Below, piece after piece: positions 56,694 through 64,000 of a stretch of DNA of 64,000 nucleotides. Under the pieces are notes generated by a model, which was not told where the DNA came from, made no database searches, and was given only the letters and a program-made list of their open reading frames with translations. This stretch comes from Babylonia areolata (lineage: Eukaryota > Mollusca > Gastropoda > Neogastropoda > Buccinidae). Location of the stretch: positions 6,170,631-6,234,630 of the forward strand of contig NC_134910.1 in NCBI RefSeq assembly GCF_041734735.1, given 5' to 3'. The translations under genes were made by a program, and so were the position numbers. Position 1 is the stretch's first letter; every line of letters begins with the position of its first letter.

Positions 56694-57431
56694 AACCCCT
56701 TGGATGTGTGTCAAGAAATTCTGTCTCAGTGACAGATCGTAATTACTGTAACCATTTGTTAAGTTTGGGTAATTGTATGGCTCTTGGTCATTGGGCCAAA
56801 TTTTTGTTTAGAGATTGGATAGCATTTCGTCATCCCGACTGGCCACGGTGTGAGTTTGGCGATTGGAGTGTTTAGGCAGGATGTTGCCAGTTACATGTAA
56901 GACAGGTCGGTTGCAGAACAGAACTGTTCCTCGGTCAGAAATTTGTGCTAAATGGTAAATATCTTCTTCTTCTTCTTCTTTATAATTCTGTTTCTCTGAA
57001 TGCATACTGAAATTAGGGTATGAAAAAAAAAACCTTCTTGATTTATCTTGAATGATAAACTGACTTGTCTTTCTAGAATGAAGTTAAATGAAATAATGTA
57101 GAACGAGTGTTCTGCGAGTATGATGGCGAGATTCGTCTGTGATAATATGCTTACCCACTGTAAAATAATTCATATTATCATTGTGTTATTAGAGTCTGTA
57201 TGAATGAAGCGAAGAAGATACATTGAAACCAGTATAAAATTCAGAAGAAAAAAAACAGATAGCAATATATGGATATGAAAGCGCGAAAAGTAGTTGTATT
57301 TATAAAGCGTTTGGTTTATGACTCCCTCACATGGGTTTCAGGGGAAACACCCGTCTCTTAATCGTGACATGGGCAAACACAGACGGGCGCACTTTGGAAC
57401 AGCATTCACACACACACACCTATTCCCCATG
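56694..57431. other. Intron, nothing recognised; CTT run at 56,963-56,983
   Basis: No gene. From about 57,295 ('tttataaagcgtttggttta', 'catgggtttcaggggaaaca') the sequence may be the 5' part of the SINE-like element that follows. Confidence 0.4.
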
Positions 57432-57690
57432 GAAATCACACATGATCAGTGAAGCCCGTCTCTTTTGTTTGTATTGCTGATTTCTAAACAGTTTGCTTCT
57501 AGAGTGCTTTGAGCTGCTACAGTGCCATACTCTGCCATTGCTCTGAGAAAATTTCGGTTAAAACTTCTACATGCCTTAACGATGCCTTGTGATATGGAGG
57601 CTGCCGACCTGGCTAGAGCCAACTGACAGCTGCATTTGGGAACTCCTCACCTTTCCCGTGTTTATTCAATCAGGTTTCACACACACACAA
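57432..57690 (+). mobile_element. SINE-like element with (CA)n 3' tail, copy 2
   Basis: Plus-strand partner of 52,952-53,265: 'gaaatcacacatgatcagtg', 'cccgtctcttttgtttgtat', 'agagccaactgacagctgca', 'cctttcccgtgtttattcaa', 'tcaggtttcacacacaca'. The two copies are inverted relative to each other, 4.2 kb apart. Confidence 0.7.
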
Positions 57691-57693
57691 GTG

Positions 57694-57695
<2 letters not shown>

Positions 57696-57747
<52 letters not shown>

Positions 57748-57748
57748 T

Positions 57749-57784
<36 letters not shown>
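57696..57784. repeat. (TA)n(CA)n microsatellite
   Basis: (TA)n of about 44 bases, then (CA)n of about 34 bases. Confidence 0.95.
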
Positions 57785-57786
<2 letters not shown>

Positions 57787-57879
57787 GATTCATACTTCAA
57801 TATGCATGCTAGAATTTAAAAGTTTTGAGAGAAAATAAGAGATGAAAAACACACTGATAAAAGCAATTTCAATTTCAAT

Positions 57880-59400
57880 TTCACCATAAAACACCTGGAT
57901 GAAGACAGAAAACAGTGGGTAAAAAAAGAGGCGATTCAGTTATTATGCTGGAACAAATAGCTTTTGGGAGCTTTTTTAAAATGCAGGGGCAGTTTCTCTG
58001 TGAAAAATAGTGGAAGGGAGATAATTCCACTTTTTGAGCATTGTAACAGAAAACTCTTTCACCATTCGTTTTTGTAATGATTATGGGGACAGGCAGAAGA
58101 TGAGAATCAGAGGTTGAGCGAATATGTCTCGAAGGCATGTAGATAGACAGAAGGTCACGGGTGTAAGCAGGGATGAACCAGTGAAAAAAATATGACAGAG
58201 CGTTGCAAGTTTCCATTTAACCCATGCTTGGCTGGATGCCAGTGAAGTGCTTGGAGAAGTGGTTGAGGATGATCAGATCTTTTCGCTCGAAGAACGGGTA
58301 TTGCTGCGGTATTCTGTACCTTTTGTAGTTTATAGAGAATGTACTGTGGACAATTTGAAAGGAGTGGTTTGCAGTAGTCCAGGCAAAGCACAGGCAAGGT
58401 CTTTTGCTGCTTCAGTGGTTAGGTATTTACGGATATTACCAATAAGTCTTATCTCTATATAGGCTGATTTACAAATATTTGAACCTGCTTGTCCAAGGAC
58501 ATGTGGTCAGAGATGATGTGATCTAAGTTTTTAGCAGAAGAAGCAGATGATATTTCCGAAATTCCAACTTTGATAAATGTGGTGTTTAGATCAAGAACAA
58601 GTTTCTTGATAGTCGTCATCAGAAGGGCTTCAGTTTTTGTCGTCATTCAGTTTTATTACTTGTCATCCAAAGCTTAACATCACTGATACATGTCTGAATA
58701 TTGTGAATGGTAGTTTGTATTTGGTCAGGAGAGCACGAGTCCAGAAGCTACATGTCATCAGCAAAAAGTATTGGCTGGTGTGAAAAGAGAGGCAAGAAGC
58801 TGTGTATAAGGGATGAAAAGTACAGGGCCAAGAATCGAAACCTGGGGTGCACCATGTTCAAAGTGAACTAAACTTTGAACACAGGTTATTGACCAAGACT
58901 GACTGGGATATTTGAGAAAGGTAGGGCTCAAACCACGAAAGTGCGATTTCTGAAATACCACAGAAGGGTTGGAGGCGACCCAGAAGAACAGATTGGTCAA
59001 ATAGTATCACAGGCAGCAAACAGACCTTAAAAAGTTAGTAGTGATACAGCCCCATGGTCCAGAGCTAACAAAATGTTGTTGTTGTTTTTTTTGTTTTGTT
59101 TTGTTTTTTTGTTGTTGTTTTTCAACAAAACCGTTTCGGTGCTGGGGAAGGAACGGTAGGCAGACTGAGTGGGACACATGAGATTATGGGAATTTATATA
59201 AGAGAGAATTTGTTGGAGAACGACTTTCTCGAAGATTTTGGACAGACAAGATAAGTTTGAAACGGGTCTATAGCTTTGAAGATTATTTTGATCAAGGCTA
59301 GATTTTTTCAAAAGGGGTTTCAAAATAACGGCTGCAAAATTCAATGTAAGTTCTCTGTTGGAAAAAAAAAGAAACAGTTCACTGAAAAATTCTTGAAACA
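57880..59400 (-). mobile_element. CR1/L2-like LINE, decayed
   Basis: Minus strand: NFAAVILKPLLKKSSLDQNN, LQSYRPVSNLSCLSKIFEKV and CPTQSAYRSFPSTETVLL (59,401-59,120) are reverse-transcriptase motifs 0-2. VSILGPVLFIPYTQLL (about 58,850) is the QGSxLGP box. LDYCKPLLSNCPQYILYKLQ, KVQNTAAIPVL (58,397-58,300) and IYMPSRHIRSTSDSHLLPVP (about 58,100) are the C-terminal tail. A low-complexity AAC/AAAAC run (59,070-59,118) interrupts the RT frame. At least four frame breaks; no endonuclease. It lies just downstream of the first FTP exon's donor. Confidence 0.85.
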
Positions 59401-59508
59401 TTTATAAAAGGATCTTAAATTAATGATTTATCGGTGGACTAGTATATATACATATATATACGTACTTGAGACCTGCCTTGAAGTATAGAACATAACGTTT
59501 GAACATAC

Positions 59509-59727
59509 CACAACAGTCATAACGGGCAGTAACTTCAAAGCTCTTGATATCGTGCATATGTCTCAGGAACACTCTCCACCAAAGCGTCATGGTAGGTCCG
59601 CTGCTGGTCATAACGACACATTTCCTGGGATTTGGATAATTGATAGTTCCATCTATAACATTCCAGGCGTTGCCACTACCTGACTGATGCCGACTGGCTT
59701 GTTGATTTACGACCACGTTGAAAGGCA
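59509..59727 (-). CDS. Exon: first half of the FTP (fucolectin-type) domain
   Basis: Most upstream exon seen of the minus-strand gene, 219 bases, phase 1 at both ends. Acceptor 'atttttgcag' before 59,727; donor 'gtatgt' after 59,509. The peptide runs PFNVVVNQQASRHQSGSGNA, WNVIDGTINYP, TMTLWWRVFLRHMHDIKSFE, VTARYDCC. NVxxNxxAS, VIDG, WWRVxL and RxDCC are FTP-domain landmarks. In sugar-binding F-type lectins the pattern is H-x26-R-x-D-x4-R/K; here R-x-D is kept but the position of the His is Ser and the last basic residue is not in place, so sugar binding is doubtful. No signal peptide is present in this exon, so a first exon must lie right of it. Sense (TG)n 51 bases upstream. Confidence 0.88.
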
Positions 59728-59772
59728 CTGCAAAAATAAATGGATTAGCTTTCAATTACTCTCTATTTCTAA

Positions 59773-59821
<49 letters not shown>

Positions 59822-60074
59822 AACAAACACACACACACGTCGGAAGATAAGAAGAAATCACACACGCATTCTTTTACATTCATCGAAAAAAGAAGAACCT
59901 TTCAGTTATTCTGTAAAAATGTACCCAGTTAGACATTGAAATTGTGTTACTTGGACTGAAAATCTGTATTCAACTATCCTGAACACATTACGTGTATACA
60001 AGGACAGAAATCAAATACACACATACACATAGTACAGTGTGTGGGCTGCACATGCTCTCTCTCTCTCTCTCTCT
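59728..60074. repeat. Intron with (CA)n at 59,778-59,834
   Basis: The CA block is (TG)n in the sense of the gene. A short CT run lies at 60,055-60,073, at the left edge of the LINE. Confidence 0.8.
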
Positions 60075-60239
60075 TTGTTCTGTCGGGGGCGAATACAAGA
60101 TGGCGGCAAGATGGCAGGCTCTGTGAAGTGCTCTGCATCTGATGTTTTGTGGACATTCGGCCGTTTCAAGGGATTTCCAGTTCAAAATTTTATGTTGTGA
60201 TGAAGTATAGTGTATCAGTGTCTGTTAAAGTAAAACAAA

Positions 60240-60902
60240 ATGTGTGACTTTGGGACGTGGAGAGCGAGAACTGGACTTTTTCAACAGCACGGTGTGTCAG
60301 CAAAGTTGTGTATTCCTACGGAGAACAGTAAGGTGAACAGACAACTGACTGATGAAACATGTGTGTCGACAAGTGACATTATCATGGCATTTTTCTCCTT
60401 CGGCTTCTTTGCTGCTATTTTGGCTAGCTTTGGGCTAAACATCGAAAGAATGCTTAGTCAGAAAAACATGTACTTTAACATAGAAAAGACTGTGTATGGA
60501 ACTACATTTTGGGATGGAGGTGCGTTAGAAAACGACGTAAGTGACAACGACAGTGGGAGCCCGTGCATTCTGCACGTGACAGGAATTGTGATGACAGCCT
60601 GCGTGGCCAACACTGTGTTTGGTCTTTGGCGTTTACGCCTTAGCGGTGACGTGGAGGAAAACTCCGGACCAAACCGCACTGGTCAATCGACCCAGAGTGA
60701 ACAGACAGTGGCGGAAACAACACCTGTGACTGTCAACTCTGATGACATCGTGGAGAAGATCATGCAGGCAGTACAGCAACAGCTTCACGAACAGACCAGG
60801 GTCATCAGGTCTGATCTGGGAAACATAATAGCTGAACTGAGTCAAGTGAAGAACGAATGTGTTGAAATCAATCAGCGATGTGACAGATCAGAAAGAAAAT
60901 AG
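60240..60902 (+). CDS. LINE ORF1 N-terminal part with hydrophobic segments, 2A-like motif and coiled coil
   Basis: 220 codons. Residues about 47-70 (IIMAFFSFGFFAAILASFGL) and about 111-131 (ILHVTGIVMTACVANTVFGL) are hydrophobic. They lead into LRLSGDVEENSGPN at 134-145. The consensus of 2A recoding peptides is D-V/I-E-x-N-P-G-P. Here D137-V-E-E-N-S142-G-P144 has Ser for the first Pro (TCC at 60,663). Residues about 165-220 are a coiled coil (IMQAVQQQLHEQT, DLGNIIAELSQVKNECVEI). The TAG at 60,900 interrupts the original frame, since the coiled coil and then LEQHSRRDNLRIF (about 61,050-61,090) continue downstream. 2A-like peptides are known in APE-type LINEs of sea urchins and molluscs. Confidence 0.8.
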   Translation: MCDFGTWRARTGLFQQHGVSAKLCIPTENSKVNRQLTDETCVSTSDIIMAFFSFGFFAAILASFGLNIERMLSQKNMYFNIEKTVYGTTFWDGGALENDVSDNDSGSPCILHVTGIVMTACVANTVFGLWRLRLSGDVEENSGPNRTGQSTQSEQTVAETTPVTVNSDDIVEKIMQAVQQQLHEQTRVIRSDLGNIIAELSQVKNECVEINQRCDRSERK

Positions 60903-61091
60903 AGAGAAATAACAGAAACAGTGGCTTGTCTGTCTGTAGACATGTCTGATCTGCACAAAGAGATGATAGAAGAGAGGAAACCAGAGAGATGAGAACATCA
61001 GTGAGCGATCTGCAGGAAGAAATTTCACACTTATGATCAGAAATAGACACATTAGAACAACACTCAAGAAGAGACAATCTACGGATATTCA

Positions 61092-61430
61092 GTGTACCTC
61101 ACAATAGCGAACGTGAAAATTTCGACACGTGCGACTGCGATGGCTGATGCTCTCAACAGTATCGATGGTCCGAAGGAATGGACCCCTGACAAAATAGTGA
61201 GGGCTCATCGTGTTGGACGGGCTAGGGGGGAACAACCAAGGCCCATGATCGTTCGCTTCAGCCGTTGGAAGGACAAGATGTCTCTCCTTTCAGACAGAGA
61301 CACCCGTGAGAAGCTGAAACGGCAAGGCACTGAAGTGGCGAACGATCTGACCAGAGCCCAGACACACATGGTCATGGTCGATCAGGTGGTTACAGCACCA
61401 CAGATCACATTTTCACGTTATATGCGTTAG
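61092..61430 (+). CDS. LINE ORF1 C-terminal part (RRM/L1-ORF1-like)
   Basis: 112 codons: EWTPDKIVRAHRVGRARGEQ, PRPMIVRFSRWKDKMSLLSD, REKLKRQGTEVANDLTRAQ. The AHRVGR...PRPMIVRF pattern is the C-terminal RNA-binding region of L1-type ORF1 proteins. It continues the ORF1 that begins at 60,240 after frame breaks at about 60,900 and 60,990-61,100. The listed Met is an artefact of the break. Confidence 0.75.
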   Translation: MYLTIANVKISTRATAMADALNSIDGPKEWTPDKIVRAHRVGRARGEQPRPMIVRFSRWKDKMSLLSDRDTREKLKRQGTEVANDLTRAQTHMVMVDQVVTAPQITFSRYMR

Positions 61431-62937
61431 TTCAAACATATTTACTATAAAAAACAAAACAAAAAAAAAACCCACAAAACTGTATGTTGCCTTTGTCGAT
61501 TTTCGCAAGGCCTTTGACTCTGTAAATAAAATTATCTTGTGGAATGTGTTAAGTAAAAGCAGAGTAGATGCTATGCTATATACGGTTCTTCGTAGTGTGT
61601 ATGATTCAGTCTTGGTGTGTGTGCGTGACAGGTGTGTGTATTCAGATATATTTGATTGCCCAAGAGGAATAAAGCAAGGTTGTTTGTTGAGTCCATTGTT
61701 TTCGTTTTTATATATATATATATATATATATAAATGAACTGGCGGTAGAAATCACGAAAACAGGTGAACATGGAATTCAAATGATCCCTGGAGTTATCGA
61801 AATATGTCTTATGTTATTTGCAGACGATGTGATTCTTTTGTCTAGCATAGCCATAGGACTTCAAAATCAGTCAAATGTGTTGAAACAAGAAGCAGATACA
61901 TTGTTTTTAGAAGTTAATCTCGAACAAACCAATATAATTGTATTCAGGAAAGGGGGCTACCTTTCTAAATATGAAAAATGGCACTATGGTACTGATGAAG
62001 CTAAAGTAACGAATATTTATAAATATCTTGGTATGCTCTTTACACCTAAACTCAGCATGACAAGCACAACAGCAGAAACATGTAGGATGGGAAAGAAGGG
62101 GGTTATCGAAATCTTGATATGTTTATATAAACTAGGTTTCATTGATTCGTCTGTTTTGGGGGGAAACTTTTTGATGCTCAAGTCGAACCAATGTTGACGT
62201 ATGGTTCTGAAATATGGGGACTTAGCGATAATAAAGATATTGAAAAGGTGCACACTTTTGCTATTAAACGTTGGATGCGAAAAAGGATTTATTTCTGGAT
62301 TCAAAGATAAACTTATAGCTTCATGTAAGCAAGACTGGGATTATAAAATGGGGACAAATGAATAATACAGCTGGTTCTATAATTTTAAAAGAAAACACCA
62401 CAGCTGTAACCAACAAGTGGCATAGAACAAGTCTAGTCAGGTTTAGATCGAGATCTCTTGGATTATATGCTCATAAGTATTGGTTTCAAACTGACCCATC
62501 CATACTCTCCCCTTATCCGATGTGCGATTTCGCAATAGAGGATGAGTTACATTTCTTGTTTCATTGTAAATCTTACACTGTTATTCGCGAAAAGTGTTCT
62601 GTCTTAAAACATGTTACGCAAAGAATGAAGATATGTTTAATGTACTTAACATACACCAAGAAAATTCAGTCCAGTCACTTGCAAAATATGTTGCTGAAGC
62701 ATATAACCTTCGAAGAAAAATGACAAATATCACTAACTGTTGTTCATAGAGAATTTGAATTTGTGTAGACTGCTATGTATGAAGAAGTTTTTGTCTTCTT
62801 TTACAGATATAATCATATATTGTGATTTCCTCTCATGACAAGTGTAAATTGGATGGTCGAAATTATGTATCGATTGATTTTCACATATTGTATGATTTGT
62901 CGTTTTTCATCTTTAAAAAAAAAAAGAAAAAAAAAGT

Positions 62938-63029
62938 GAAAGTAATACGCTTTGTATATTGACTGCACAAGTGACTGTACACATTTTGTTTACAGTGAAA
63001 CAAGAACTAACTCATCCTCTCACAATATA
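62938..63029. other. Short spacer, nothing recognised
   Basis: AT-rich sequence between two LINE remnants. Confidence 0.4.
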
Positions 63030-63640
63030 AAAAGGCCTTAAATGCTGAATCAGAGCCAGAAATGCAAGCTAGCATGGACAAAGTATAAGCAGCATGTCAC
63101 GACCTTAGGCTTTCCGTCAGCACGAAGAAGACGGAAGTCATGCCAAGCTAAAGGGACGTTGAGGGATCACCCTACAAACAAAGCTAAAAGCCTAACAAGC
63201 AATAGTGCTTCCAACCCTCCTGCAAGGCAGCGAAATGTGGACTGTCTATACGTGACACAAATAGCAGCTAAATAACTCCCACGTCAACAGTCTTTGTTGG
63301 ATCTTGGGATCAATTATCAGGACAAAAAGCATGAACAGAAGTTCTCTCCAGGGCTTCTGTGCCGTCTGTCCACGTACTGCTGTTAACACAGACATGATGG
63401 TCTGGTCAAGTTGTCAGGATGGCAAATGAGTGCATCCTCAAGTAATTCCATAATGGTGAACTGTCTCCGTTTCAAGGACACTCTGAAGGCCTCCCCGACA
63501 TCCCTTGACACAGACACCCCCACCAGGAAATCCTTGCGCAGCCTGATCCACAATGTTTGTCTGACCCCAGAGGTAAGAAGAATGGCTGATACATATCATA
63601 GTAGGGAACTTCTCAAGTCCAGAGTAGCCAGCACATGAAT
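63030..63640 (+). mobile_element. Strongly decayed LINE remnant (zinc-finger-tailed type)
   Basis: Pieces of the ORF2 C-terminal region in changing frames: TTLGFPSARRRRKS (as in FGLTIS-type), TLLQGSEMWTVYT near 63,217-63,255, VRMANECILK near 63,415 and RFKDTLKASPTSLDTDTP near 63,470. Order and spacing match 585-935. Many breaks. Confidence 0.5.
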
Positions 63641-63789
63641 TGATTTGTACACGTGTACTTGCCCAATATATACCAGCACAATTTGTGCCTGAATCGGATT
63701 GATTTACCATTTCCAGACACACAGTATCCAGTTTACAGCCCGTTGTAATGTCCCAAATCTTCCCCGCCCCTTCTGTAGGTCTCACGGGG

Positions 63790-63868
63790 GACACATCAGT
63801 GTCCTAAACCGTACCCCAGTGACTTGTCAGTGTCCTAAATCGTACCCGGGGGACTTGTCAGTGTCCTA
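63790..63868. repeat. 31-base tandem repeat, about 2.5 units
   Basis: Unit 'tcagtgtcctaaaccgtacc' then 'ccagtgacttg'; the second unit has 'atcgtacccgggggacttg'. Confidence 0.85.
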
Positions 63869-64000
63869 CCAACAGATTTGATAATCTGTCCCAAAACGCC
63901 CACCCCCACCCCCTCCTTACGCACAAAAACGTTTCTGCTTTTATGTCACATTTTAACACACTCAGTGCATATCTTGATATGTGTGTGCCTTACTGTGACT
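63869..64000. other. Window end, nothing recognised
   Basis: C-rich then AT-rich sequence without coding signal. Confidence 0.4.

Larger units (their letters stand above)
60075..62937 (+). mobile_element. LINE with 2A-like motif in ORF1, internally deleted
   Basis: Order: leader (60,075-60,239), ORF1 (60,240-61,430 in three frames), then directly reverse transcriptase from about 61,480 (YVAFVDFRKAFDSVN, CPRGIKQGCLLSPLF, MLFADDVILLSS, YKYLGMLFTPKLSM), a C-terminal tail (DFAIEDELHFLFHCKSYTVI, 62,358-62,723) and a 3' end with A-rich tail at 62,915-62,937. The whole endonuclease and the start of the reverse transcriptase, about 2 kb by comparison with full elements of this type, are missing at 61,430-61,480. 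A (TA)n tract replaces coding sequence at 61,709-61,732. Breaks include a stop at 60,900 and a frame change near 62,170. Confidence 0.85.

Noticed and set aside
63438-63794. A minus-strand frame with AG ... GTAAAT borders that could be an upstream exon of the FTP gene
   Set aside because: The donor leaves phase 0 whereas the next exon needs phase 1, and the left part overlaps a LINE remnant. No signal-peptide character.

Overview
This window is eukaryotic, very probably from a mollusc and most likely a caenogastropod snail. Evidence: short exons with GT/AG borders separated by kilobase introns, dense (CA)n and (TA)n microsatellites, many decayed LINEs, and SINE families of a kind I associate with snail genomes (for example the element with a CAGTATCAG head and an 'ACGCGCTTAGTCAGGCCTTG' end). 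The organism call is inference; no marker gene is present.

The layout is dominated by a scaffold join. Bases 7,179-26,710 (copy A) reappear as 26,811-46,890 (copy B), in the same order and almost base for base. The 100-N gap at 26,711-26,810 lies exactly between the copies. The last 1.5 kb before the gap is an indel-ridden version of 45,315-46,890. This is what two overlapping contigs or haplotigs placed end to end would give, so I read it as a false duplication of about 19.5 kb. Features inside it are listed twice but probably exist once per haplotype.

Only one host gene is convincingly present. It is on the minus strand and is seen as eight distinct exons (twelve listed, four being A/B duplicates), all with phase-1 borders at both ends. 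In transcript order, 59,509-59,727 and 48,478-48,708 encode the two halves of a fucolectin-type (FTP) discoidin-fold domain. Then come 39,037-39,120 (=18,978-19,061), 33,661-33,732 (=14,043-14,114), 32,520-32,609 (=12,902-12,991), 31,802-31,879 (=12,188-12,265), 6,627-6,734 and 2,017-2,118, each encoding one small cysteine-rich EB/EGF-like module. All junctions join in frame with no stop. The signal-peptide exon should lie right of the window and more modules may lie left of it. The product looks like a secreted or cell-surface lectin-like protein. Five of the eight exons have a sense-strand (TG)n tract within 55 bases upstream of their acceptor.

The rest is repeats filling the introns. LINEs include zinc-finger-tailed elements (1-1,300; 48,921-52,900; a remnant at 63,030-63,640), an RNase H-bearing I-type element (21,091-24,970 and its B copy), L2/CR1/Rex1-like fragments, and an internally deleted element at 60,075-62,937 whose ORF1 carries a 2A-like motif with one altered proline. 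There are several SINE families, two minisatellites, and a nested inverted-repeat composite at 46,893-48,180 that I cannot assign to a known family. I saw no rRNA, intact tRNA gene, CRISPR array or LTR element.
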